Notes: a model not told the origin generated them from the letters alone. Positions 1 to 6,195 are shown, counted from the first letter of the stretch. The stretch: 7,322 nucleotides of DNA from Lachnoclostridium sp. (GCA_003445895.1 DMCD01000065.1:1-7322); one strand, 5' to 3'. Translations and numbers: made by a program.

Positions 1-2066
1 TCGTGGCGGAGATCTGCGATCACCCTTGTGAGACGGCCTGCATCCGGAATAGAATAGACGGCCCGGTGGCTGTAAATCTCCTGGAAAAGGCAACCATAGA
101 TTTTGCGAGACGGAAAACCCCGAATAATTTCAATATGCCCTCCCGGGGCAAAACGGTTGCAGTCATCGGCGGCGGACTCTCGGGTCTCGGCTGTGCGCTG
201 CGCCTTTCCAACAACAAGTACGAGGTTACACTGTACGAGGCATCGGATGTCCTTGGCGGACAGGGACGGACCATGATGGACCCGGATGCCTTTGACGCGG
301 AGATTAAGAATCAGTTCCAGTTTGAAAAAACGCAGTTCCGGACCGGTGAGAGAATCACTTCCCTGAAGGAAATCCGCGATGCATACGATGCTGTCTACAT
401 TGCCACAGGCGAGGGCGGAGAGCGCTTTGGCCTTGCCCCGTCGGACAGAGGCGCCTTTGCAACAGAAGAAGACGGCGTCTTCATGGGCGGCGGAATCCTC
501 GGCAGAACGCCGGTGGAGGCCCTGGCAGACGGAATCCGCGCAGCCGTAGCCATGGAGAAATACCTGAAAACGGGACTCATGAATGAGCCGGTTCCGAATA
601 CGAAAACCCGAATCCGCATGCGGATGGAGGATCTGGAGGAGACCACACCTGTACACCCGGCTTCGGGAGACCGGTTTACCGAGGAAGAGGCGGTGGCGGA
701 GATTGCCCGCTGCATCCGCTGCTCCTGCGACAACTGCATAAAGGCCTGCGATATCCTGCGGCTGAAGGCAAAGACCCCGAAGCGGATCCATGAGGAGGTC
801 TATATCACCATCCGGCCCGGAACCCTTTCCAGGGACGGCACCTGGGCCACAAGACTCATTTCTACCTGCAACCAGTGCGGCCTCTGCAAAGAGGTCTGTC
901 CGCAGCACATCGACCTGGGCGGCTTCTTCGCGGATGCCATGAAGGCCATGCATGAGAAGGGAGCCATGCCCTGGGCATTCCATGATTTCTGGCTGCGGGA
1001 TATGGAGTTTTCTACCGGCGAGGCCAGCGTCTGCCGGATGCCGGAGGGGACGGAGAAGTGCACCTATGCCTTCTTTACCGGCTGTCAGCTGGGGGCTTCG
1101 GACCCGCGGTATGTGACTGAGAGCTACGGATGGCTCCGGAACCATTATCCGGATACGGCACTGTGGATGACCTGCTGCGGTGCGCCGGCAGAGTGGGCCG
1201 GCGATGTGAAGCTCCACGAGGTATATCTGGAAAAGATACGGAAGGAATGGGATATGCTTGGAAGGCCGACGGTGGTATTTGCCTGTCCCAGCTGCCGGAA
1301 GCTCTTTGACAAGTGTCTCCCGGAGATCCCGGGCGTATTCCTCACAGAGCTGATGGCGAAGGCACCGGACCGGATCCGGGATGAGAAGACACAGCAGAAG
1401 TTCCACCTCTTCGATGCCTGTGCGGGAAGAGAGCACCCGGAGCTTGCTGAGAGCGTCCGCGACCTTCTCCGGAAGGAAGAGATCGACTACGAGGAGCCGG
1501 AATACGGGGCAAAGGAAGCCCGCTGCTGCGGATACGGCGGCCATATAGGCATTGCGGCCCCGAACTTCACCGGCGTCGTGCAGAAGGAGCGGGCGGCGGA
1601 AAGCGAGCTGCCCTATGCAGCCTACTGTGTCAACTGCCGGGAGGCCTTTGCAGGAAAGGGCCATGAGGCCCTGCATATTCTGGACCTTTTGTTTGACCTG
1701 AATGACCAGGGCCGGGAGATGCTGACCGTATCGAAGAAGCGGGATAACCGGCGGGCTGCAAAAAGGGCGGTACTGAAGGAATTCTGGAATGAGGAGCTTC
1801 CCATGGAAGAGAGAATTGACCTGGAAATCGGCGCAGAGCTGGAGAAGAAGATGTCCATGCGCCAGATCCTGAATGAAGATATGGAGAAGGTGGTGGAATA
1901 TCTGGAGAAGGAGCAGCGGGGCGTACTGGATCCGGAGACGGGAACCATCACCGGACATCTGAAAATCGGCAACATGACCTACTGGGCAGAATACATAAAG
2001 AAGCCGGAGGGCGGTTTTGTGCTGGTCAACGGCTATGCACACCGGATGAATCTGGAGGGAGAATGA
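1..2066 (+). CDS. FAD / dicluster [4Fe-4S] / HdrB-like CCG-domain oxidoreductase (5' partial)
   Basis: Probably a cytoplasmic electron-transfer protein. The first complete codon is at position 3 and the true start lies upstream, because the protein opens in the middle of a GltD-type N-terminal Fe-S motif (C5, C9, C13, then IDGPVAVNLLE). Residues 51-86 form the FAD Rossmann fold (GGGLSG, ending in an acidic E79). An ATG loop (134-136) and a C-terminal FAD segment (159-188) follow. Two cysteine clusters come next: C237/C240/C242/C245/C249, and a ferredoxin-type CxxCxxCxxxCP at 289-300. Residues 355-550 carry two HdrB/GlpC-like CCG repeats (C361, CC391-392, C428/C431; C473, CC508-509, C542/C545). 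Such repeats bind noncubane clusters in heterodisulfide reductase HdrB. Residues about 570-687 are a charged helical tail plus a short end domain that I do not recognise. The region between the two FAD segments is too short for the usual NAD(P) domain. It overlaps the next gene by 4 bp (ATGA). I recall the family as pyridine nucleotide-disulfide oxidoreductase/dicluster-binding protein. The class is fairly sure; the partner is unknown. Confidence 0.85.
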   Translation, partial: VAEICDHPCETACIRNRIDGPVAVNLLEKATIDFARRKTPNNFNMPSRGKTVAVIGGGLSGLGCALRLSNNKYEVTLYEASDVLGGQGRTMMDPDAFDAEIKNQFQFEKTQFRTGERITSLKEIRDAYDAVYIATGEGGERFGLAPSDRGAFATEEDGVFMGGGILGRTPVEALADGIRAAVAMEKYLKTGLMNEPVPNTKTRIRMRMEDLEETTPVHPASGDRFTEEEAVAEIARCIRCSCDNCIKACDILRLKAKTPKRIHEEVYITIRPGTLSRDGTWATRLISTCNQCGLCKEVCPQHIDLGGFFADAMKAMHEKGAMPWAFHDFWLRDMEFSTGEASVCRMPEGTEKCTYAFFTGCQLGASDPRYVTESYGWLRNHYPDTALWMTCCGAPAEWAGDVKLHEVYLEKIRKEWDMLGRPTVVFACPSCRKLFDKCLPEIPGVFLTELMAKAPDRIRDEKTQQKFHLFDACAGREHPELAESVRDLLRKEEIDYEEPEYGAKEARCCGYGGHIGIAAPNFTGVVQKERAAESELPYAAYCVNCREAFAGKGHEALHILDLLFDLNDQGREMLTVSKKRDNRRAAKRAVLKEFWNEELPMEERIDLEIGAELEKKMSMRQILNEDMEKVVEYLEKEQRGVLDPETGTITGHLKIGNMTYWAEYIKKPEGGFVLVNGYAHRMNLEGE

Positions 2067-2257
2067 TGGAAGAAAAGAAAATCATCTGCCGGAAATGCGG
2101 CGTGGAGATGAAGGAAGAGAAGGTCTTCTTCGAGTACATCGGACACAGCTTCCAGCATCCCCTGCCGAGATGTCCGAAGTGCGGGGAGGTCTATATCCCC
2201 GAATCCCTGGTGCGGGGACGGATGGCCGAGGTAGAGATGCAGCTGGAGGATAAGTAG
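2063..2257 (+). CDS. Small two-CxxC redox or zinc-ribbon protein (DVU_1557-like)
   Basis: A 64-residue cytoplasmic protein with two CxxC knuckles, C9-R-K-C12 and C37-P-K-C40, each followed by Gly. This is the layout of a rubredoxin-like or zinc-ribbon fold that binds one Zn or Fe. There is no signal peptide and no membrane segment, and the C-terminal 20 residues are charged and probably helical. The start ATG overlaps the previous stop (ATGA), with GGAGG at 2054-2058. A second in-frame ATG directly follows at 2066 and has slightly better spacing. The position, between the Fe-S oxidoreductase and the nucleotidyltransferase fusion, matches the small protein I recall as the DVU_1557 family redox protein, found next to DVU_1551-type proteins. 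Whether it carries electrons or is structural cannot be told from sequence. The reading frame is well supported by the coupling and the motif; the name is from memory. Confidence 0.75.
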   Translation: MMEEKKIICRKCGVEMKEEKVFFEYIGHSFQHPLPRCPKCGEVYIPESLVRGRMAEVEMQLEDK

Positions 2258-2263
2258 GCTTCG

Positions 2264-4021
2264 ATGAGGGAGATTGTACTGCTCCGGCACGGAAAGCCGG
2301 AGATTCCGGAAAAAACATGTCTCGGCATCACCGATGTGCCTCTGTCGGAGGAAGGAAGAACCGGAGTCTATAGACTCCGGGAGGAAGGCCTGCTTACGGG
2401 GATATCCCGGATCATCACAAGCCCCCTTTCCCGCTGCAGAGAAACGGCCAAGATTCTGTCTGACGGGAAGATTCCCGTCACCGTGGAGGAGGACCTGCGG
2501 GAAATCTCCATGGGGGCATGGGACGGACTGACCTTTTCCGAGATAAAGGAGCGCTTTCCGGAGGAATATGCCGCCCGGGGAGAGGACATCGCCGATTACG
2601 AAGTGCCCGGCGGGGAGAGCTTCCGGGCCTGCCAGAAGCGGGTATATCAGGCCTGGCAGCGCATCCGGACAGCCTGTGACGGGAATCTTCTGGTGGTATG
2701 CCACGCGGGGGTCATCCGCTGCCTGATTTCTTCCATAGAGCACAGGGACCTGTCGAGACTCCGGGAAATCCCGGTATCCTACGGGGAAGCCATTAGGATT
2801 CCGGACCCGGTTTATGACGGCCTTATCACCGCCGCGGGACGAAGCTCCCGGATGGGAGACTTCAAGCCCCTGATGGAGCTGGGAGGACGGCCTGCGATCC
2901 TGCGCATCCTTGACCGGTTTTCTGAGGCAGGGATAAGACACACCGTTGTGGTAACCGGAAGACAGGCGGAAGACCTGAAAGCGGCAGTCCGCAGGGAATG
3001 GGATGAAAGCCGGGTATCCTTTGTGCACAACGAAGGATATGAGACGAACCAGATGTTTGACTCGGTGAAGATGGGACTTTCCGCTTTACGGGCCCGCGGG
3101 GAGAAAACAGGGACTTTCCCGGACGGAGTGTTCTTTACGCCGGTGGATGTGCCGGCATTCTCGGGGATTACGATGGAGCTGGAAAAGACGCTTCTTAAAG
3201 AGAAGGGCGTCCTGGCGGTAAAGCCGGTCTGTGACTGCCGCCTCCAGCCGGGGAAAAATGGCAGAGCGGAGGGACATCCGCTGTTGATTGACTTTTCTGC
3301 GGTGCCCCCTATTCTTGCCCATGACGGAACCATGGGGCTTAAGGGAGCCCTGGACGGCCTGGACGATGCCGCAGCTATAGCGGATACGCCGGATAAAGGG
3401 GCGGCGATGGATACGGATACCCCGGAGGATTTCCTTCGGGTGATGAAATATCTGGAAAAACGATATATTTTCCAAAAAGATTCCTGCACAGAACTGCTCT
3501 CCTGGTGTAAGATCAGACCGGAGACTGCAGAACACTGTCTGGCAGTCGGCAGAATGGCAGAACAGATTGTGGACGCTCTCCAAAAGGCAGGGTATGTTCT
3601 TAACAGGGATGCGGTTCTTATGGCGGCCTGCCTGCACGATATCGGAAAGTGCAGGGGAAGCAGAAATCATGCGGAATACGGCGCCTGGCTGCTTTCCCAG
3701 ATGGGGTATATGGAGGCCTCGGAGATGGTCAGGTTCCATACGGACCTTCCCCGCAGCATGCAGGAGCGTGTGTGCGGAAGCACCATCGTGTACCTGGCGG
3801 ACAAGCTGGTGCTGGGGACAGAGCCGGTCTCCGTGAAAGGGCGCTTTCTGCCGAAAGCGCAAAAGTTCCGAGAGAACCCGGAGGCCCTGGCGGCGGTACA
3901 GACCAGATATCTTGCAGCCATGCGGGCAGCAGATACTATACGTAAGGCCTGCGGAGCCTGTCTTACCGAAGAACTGAAAGGCCTTCTGAAAACTGAACAA
4001 AGCGAGGATGAAAAACTATGA
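2264..4021 (+). CDS. Triple fusion: histidine phosphatase + MobA/MocA-like NTP transferase + HD domain (DVU_1551-like)
   Basis: Three enzymatic modules in one 585-residue chain. Residues 1-175 are a histidine phosphatase (phosphoglycerate mutase/CobC superfamily): RHG at 8-10 with catalytic H9, SPLSR at 53-57, the LREISMGAWDG segment at 78-88, and CHAG with H147. Residues 184-400 are a MobA/MocA-type nucleotidyltransferase: TAAGRSSRMG at 189-198, K201, PVD with likely metal ligand D295, GHP at 337-339, and DTDTPED at 383-389. In MocA this domain attaches CMP to molybdopterin. Residues 415-570 are an HD phosphohydrolase: H424, HD at 458-459 in LHDIGK, H469, H492 and D513. All expected active-site residues appear to be present, so each domain could be active. 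The start ATG lies 6 bp after the previous stop; GGAGGA (2245-2250) is rather far upstream. The end overlaps the next gene by 4 bp. The likely role is dinucleotide cofactor synthesis or editing for a molybdenum hydroxylase. The MocA assignment over MobA is inferred from the AAGRSSRMG motif and the XdhC neighbour. Confidence 0.85.
   Translation: MREIVLLRHGKPEIPEKTCLGITDVPLSEEGRTGVYRLREEGLLTGISRIITSPLSRCRETAKILSDGKIPVTVEEDLREISMGAWDGLTFSEIKERFPEEYAARGEDIADYEVPGGESFRACQKRVYQAWQRIRTACDGNLLVVCHAGVIRCLISSIEHRDLSRLREIPVSYGEAIRIPDPVYDGLITAAGRSSRMGDFKPLMELGGRPAILRILDRFSEAGIRHTVVVTGRQAEDLKAAVRREWDESRVSFVHNEGYETNQMFDSVKMGLSALRARGEKTGTFPDGVFFTPVDVPAFSGITMELEKTLLKEKGVLAVKPVCDCRLQPGKNGRAEGHPLLIDFSAVPPILAHDGTMGLKGALDGLDDAAAIADTPDKGAAMDTDTPEDFLRVMKYLEKRYIFQKDSCTELLSWCKIRPETAEHCLAVGRMAEQIVDALQKAGYVLNRDAVLMAACLHDIGKCRGSRNHAEYGAWLLSQMGYMEASEMVRFHTDLPRSMQERVCGSTIVYLADKLVLGTEPVSVKGRFLPKAQKFRENPEALAAVQTRYLAAMRAADTIRKACGACLTEELKGLLKTEQSEDEKL
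2361..2380. repeat. Perfect 20-bp palindrome inside the phosphatase domain
   Basis: The arms CCGGAGTCTA and TAGACTCCGG are exact reverse complements with no spacer. They lie inside codons of the histidine phosphatase domain, reading GVYRLR across the centre. No T-run follows, so it is not a terminator. Function unknown; it may be coincidence. Confidence 0.6.
2461..2480. repeat. Intragenic inverted repeat (9-bp arms)
   Basis: TGACGGGAA and TTCCCGTCA are exact reverse complements separated by GA. As RNA this could fold with 8 paired bases around AGAT. It lies in the histidine phosphatase domain coding sequence, 80 bp after a perfect palindrome, and has no downstream T-run. Confidence 0.55.
3841..3860. 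repeat. Intragenic hairpin, 8-bp GC-rich stem
   Basis: GCGCTTTC and GAAAGCGC are exact reverse complements around a TGCC loop. The element is in the HD-domain coding part of the triple-fusion gene. It is followed by AAAAG rather than a T-run, so it is not a + strand terminator. Confidence 0.55.
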
Positions 4022-5037
4022 AACTGATCAAAACTACCGAAGCAGTCGGCCATGTGCTCTGTCATGACATGACGCAGATTATCCCGGGAAAAAGCAAGGG
4101 ACCGGTCTTCAAAAAGGGACATATCGTAACGGAGGAGGATATTCCGGTGCTTCTCTCCATCGGCAAGGACCATCTCTATGTCTGGGAAAAGGATGACTCC
4201 ATGTACCACGAAAATGAGGCGGCGGACATTCTCCGGGTTATGTGCCAGAATGACAATATGCGCGCCTCCGAGCCCAGCGAGGGCAAGGTGGAGCTCTTCG
4301 CCGAGACCGACGGCCTCTTCCAGGTGGATGAGGAGCGGCTGATTCAGGTCAACAGCTTCGGGGAGATGATGATCGCCACAAGACGGGGCGGACGGCTGGT
4401 GAGAAAAGGCGACAAGCTGGCAGGCACCCGCATCATTCCGCTGGTCATAGAGAAGGAAAAGATGGAGAAGGCAAAGGAAATGGTGGGGGATAAGCCCCTG
4501 CTGTCCCTCCTCCCCTTAAAGCATAAGAAGGTGGGCATCGTCACCACCGGCAACGAAGTGTTCTACGGCCGCATCAAGGATGCCTTCGGTCCTGTCATCC
4601 GCGCCAAGATGGCAGAGTTTGACACCGAGGTCCTGGGACAGAAGACTATCAACGACGACCCGGAGAAGATCACGGCGGCGATTCAGGAATTCCTGGATGC
4701 GGGCGCTGACATGGTGGTCTGTACCGGCGGCATGAGCGTGGATCCGGACGATACCACACCCACAGCCATCCAGAACACGGGGGCGGAGATTGTAAGCTAC
4801 GGCGCACCGGTTCTGCCGGGAGCCATGTTCCTTATCGCCTATACGAAGGACGGCAGACCCATCATGGGACTTCCGGGATGCGTCATGTACGCGGCGAGAA
4901 CCATCTTCGACATCGTGCTGCCGCGGGTGATGACCAATCAGAAGATTACCAGAGAGTATCTGGCAAAGCTGGGCAACGGCGGTCTCTGTCTGGGATGCAG
5001 AACCTGTACCTATCCCAACTGCGGATTCGGAGAATAA
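4018..5037 (+). CDS. MoeA/MogA-fold molybdopterin-binding protein with C-terminal four-cysteine tail
   Basis: A 339-residue cytoplasmic protein of the molybdopterin-binding superfamily, presumably acting in metal insertion into, or handling of, molybdopterin. Residues 1-55 resemble the start of MoeA (GPVFKKGHIVTEEDIPVL). Residues 170-305 are the MogA/MoeA Rossmann-like domain: VGIVTTGNEV at 172-181 with an acidic E180 where MoeA has GDE, D231, TGGMSVDPDDTTPT at 236-249, and MGLPGC at 283-288. The protein is shorter than typical MoeA (about 400 residues), and the classical MoeA C-terminal domain IV is replaced by a short end carrying C324, C327, C330 and C335 (CxxCxxCxxxxC), which could hold an Fe-S cluster or zinc. 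ATG overlaps the upstream stop (ATGA) and GAGGA at 4004-4008 is 9 bp upstream. It is not a standard moeA, so no symbol is given. CinA-like proteins share the fold, but the molybdenum neighbours favour this call. Confidence 0.85.
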   Translation: MKLIKTTEAVGHVLCHDMTQIIPGKSKGPVFKKGHIVTEEDIPVLLSIGKDHLYVWEKDDSMYHENEAADILRVMCQNDNMRASEPSEGKVELFAETDGLFQVDEERLIQVNSFGEMMIATRRGGRLVRKGDKLAGTRIIPLVIEKEKMEKAKEMVGDKPLLSLLPLKHKKVGIVTTGNEVFYGRIKDAFGPVIRAKMAEFDTEVLGQKTINDDPEKITAAIQEFLDAGADMVVCTGGMSVDPDDTTPTAIQNTGAEIVSYGAPVLPGAMFLIAYTKDGRPIMGLPGCVMYAARTIFDIVLPRVMTNQKITREYLAKLGNGGLCLGCRTCTYPNCGFGE

Positions 5038-5073
5038 AAACCGGGTGTCGGCGTACTGCTGCAGAGAAAAGTG

Positions 5074-5078
5074 AGAGG
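5074..5078 (+). promoter_or_regulatory. Ribosome binding site that sets the xdhC-family start
   Basis: AGAGG, within AGAGGTGA, lies 7 bp before the ATG at 5086. An upstream in-frame GTG at 5071 overlaps this site and has no Shine-Dalgarno of its own, so the ATG at 5086 is preferred. Confidence 0.7.
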
Positions 5079-5085
5079 TGAAACC

Positions 5086-6120
5086 ATGAACGAATATGCA
5101 AAGATGCTGGAGATGATGGAGGCGGGGCACGCATCGGTGCTCTGCCGCGAATGGACGGAGGAAGAGGGAGATCTCTCCGATATGAAGAGGGTCCTTCTCA
5201 GGGATGATGAGCTGTCAGAGGGACTTGCACAGGAAGCCCTGGAGGACGGGCTTCCGGCCAGCACCCATGAAAAGGACTCCTGGGCTATGGCAGAACCCTG
5301 CTTCGGCAAATCCCGACTGATCGTTCTGGGCGGCGGCCATGTGGCTCTTCCCGTGGTGGAGTTGGGTGCAAAGTGCGGCTTTCAGGTTACCGTGGTGGAT
5401 GACCGGTATGACTTTGCAAATTCCGAGCGGTTTCCGCTGGCGGAGAAGGTGGTATGCGACGAGTTCATGAAGGCGCTCCGGGAGCTCAGGGTGACTTCTT
5501 CCGATTACGTGGTGATTATCACACGCGGTCATAAATATGACGAGGACTGCCTCCGGGCTCTCCTGGACGGACCGGAACCGGCCTATCTCGGCATGATGGG
5601 ATCAAAGCGCAGAGTGGCTTTTGTCCGGGAGAAGCTCCTCTCGGAGGGCGCGGACCCGGCGAGACTGGAGCGGCTCTACAGTCCCATCGGCTTTAAGATC
5701 GGCGGCATCGGTCCGGACGAGATTGCGGTTTCCATCATCGCGGAGGTGATCTCCGTGCGAAGACTTGGCCGGGGTGACAAGAAGATCAGAAACCGCACGG
5801 ATCTTGACCTGGATGTGCTGAACCTGCTGGCCGGGGAGACGGATGTGCCCAAAGCCGTGGCCACCGTCATTTCCTCGAAGGGTTCCTCCCCGCGGGGAGC
5901 CGGCGCAAAGATGATTATCTACCGGGACGGAAGACTGGTGGGAAGCATCGGCGGCGGCTGCAGCGAAGCCGAGGTTTTAGGTCCGGCCAGGGAAATGATC
6001 GGCACCGGCACCTACCGGGTATTCCATGTGGACATGACTGCAGAAGAGGCCGAGGATGAGGGCAGCGTCTGCGGCGGCGTCATGGATATTCTGGTGGAAG
6101 ATGTCCCGGTGAATCAGTAA
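5086..6120 (+). CDS. XdhC-family molybdenum hydroxylase maturation factor, reversed domain order
   Basis: A 344-residue cytoplasmic accessory protein. XdhC proteins bind the sulfurated molybdenum cofactor and pass it to xanthine dehydrogenase or aldehyde oxidoreductase apo-enzymes. Residues 76-225 are the Rossmann-type XdhC C-terminal domain: GGGHVALP at 82-89, VVDDRYDF at 103-110, LGMMGSKRR at 168-176, and SPIGFKIGGIGPDEIAVSIIAEV at 199-221. Residues 255-340 are the XdhC/CoxI domain: ATVISSKGSSPRGAGAKM at 259-276, SIGGGCSE at 287-294, and a C-terminal VCGGVMDILVE at 328-338. In classical XdhC the CoxI domain comes first, so the order here is inverted. Residues 1-70 may be a degenerate remnant or a separate helical region. 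The gene follows the MoeA-like gene by 48 bp with no clear promoter between, so co-transcription is likely. The start is ATG 5086, chosen for its ribosome site. I recall this form as the XdhC family aldehyde oxidoreductase maturation factor. Confidence 0.88.
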   Translation: MNEYAKMLEMMEAGHASVLCREWTEEEGDLSDMKRVLLRDDELSEGLAQEALEDGLPASTHEKDSWAMAEPCFGKSRLIVLGGGHVALPVVELGAKCGFQVTVVDDRYDFANSERFPLAEKVVCDEFMKALRELRVTSSDYVVIITRGHKYDEDCLRALLDGPEPAYLGMMGSKRRVAFVREKLLSEGADPARLERLYSPIGFKIGGIGPDEIAVSIIAEVISVRRLGRGDKKIRNRTDLDLDVLNLLAGETDVPKAVATVISSKGSSPRGAGAKMIIYRDGRLVGSIGGGCSEAEVLGPAREMIGTGTYRVFHVDMTAEEAEDEGSVCGGVMDILVEDVPVNQ

Positions 6121-6136
6121 AACTGATGATAAAGTT

Positions 6137-6160
6137 CGATATTTTTTTAAATAAATAACG
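6137..6160. promoter_or_regulatory. AT-rich 24-bp imperfect palindrome next to the modA -35 box, candidate operator
   Basis: The half-sites CGATATTT (6137-6144) and AAATAACG (6153-6160) are inverted repeats with one mismatch. Counting the middle, 10 of 12 base pairs are symmetric. The element ends exactly one base before the -35 box. The CGnTAT...ATAACG shape resembles the half-sites I remember for ModE-type molybdate operators of E. coli, so a molybdate-responsive regulator is a reasonable guess. It could equally be an AT-rich UP element that strengthens the promoter. No regulator gene is present in the window. Confidence 0.45.
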
Positions 6161-6189
6161 TTGACAGATCCTCCTGCGGGAGATATGAT
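6161..6189 (+). promoter_or_regulatory. Promoter of modA (sigma-A type)
   Basis: TTGACA at 6161-6166 matches the -35 consensus exactly. TATGAT at 6184-6189 matches the -10 box with one mismatch, and the spacer is 17 bp. Transcription should start around 6195-6198, giving a leader of about 40 bases before the modA ATG. This would let modA be transcribed separately from the cofactor genes upstream. Confidence 0.8.
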
Positions 6190-6195
6190 GATATC
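6182..6195. promoter_or_regulatory. Inverted repeat overlapping the modA -10 box, candidate repressor site
   Basis: GATAT (6182-6186) and ATATC (6191-6195) form a perfect inverted repeat with a 4-bp centre, covering the -10 box up to the expected start site. ATATCGA at 6191-6197 also mirrors TCGATAT at 6136-6142 in the upstream palindrome, so the same protein might contact both places. The sequence is AT-rich and the repeat short, so chance cannot be excluded. Confidence 0.35.

Noticed and set aside
2255..2266. TAG stop of the CxxC gene in the same frame as the next gene, two codons before its ATG, hinting at readthrough fusion
   Set aside because: Shared frame has a one-in-three chance. Both proteins look complete, and nothing nearby suggests recoding.
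2033..3028. Long minus-strand open frame of 331 codons
   Set aside because: It lies wholly antisense to the well-supported fusion gene and the CxxC gene. Its translation is rich in Arg, Pro, Ser and His with no motif, as expected for a GC-rich antisense shadow.
3086..4000. Minus-strand open frame of 304 codons
   Set aside because: It is antisense to the nucleotidyltransferase and HD domains, shows no recognisable domain, and has no supporting ribosome site or promoter that I can see.
5038..5085. Separate promoter for the XdhC-family gene
   Set aside because: No convincing -35/-10 pair is visible in the 48-bp gap, so cotranscription with the upstream genes is the simpler reading.
4516..5130. 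Minus-strand open frame of 204 codons over the MoeA-like gene
   Set aside because: Antisense shadow with His/Arg-rich composition and no family motif. The + strand gene here has clear conserved motifs.
5886..5899. 14-bp perfect palindrome CTCCCCGCGGGGAG in the XdhC-family gene
   Set aside because: It is short, very GC-rich, and falls exactly on the conserved GSSPRGAG codons, so protein constraint and base composition explain it.
6113..6148. Possible terminator after the XdhC-family gene (ATCAGT-AAA-ACTGAT, then seven Ts)
   Set aside because: The stem is only 6 AT-rich pairs and the T-run begins 14 bases after it, too far for an intrinsic terminator. The T-run is better explained as part of the palindrome upstream of the modA promoter.
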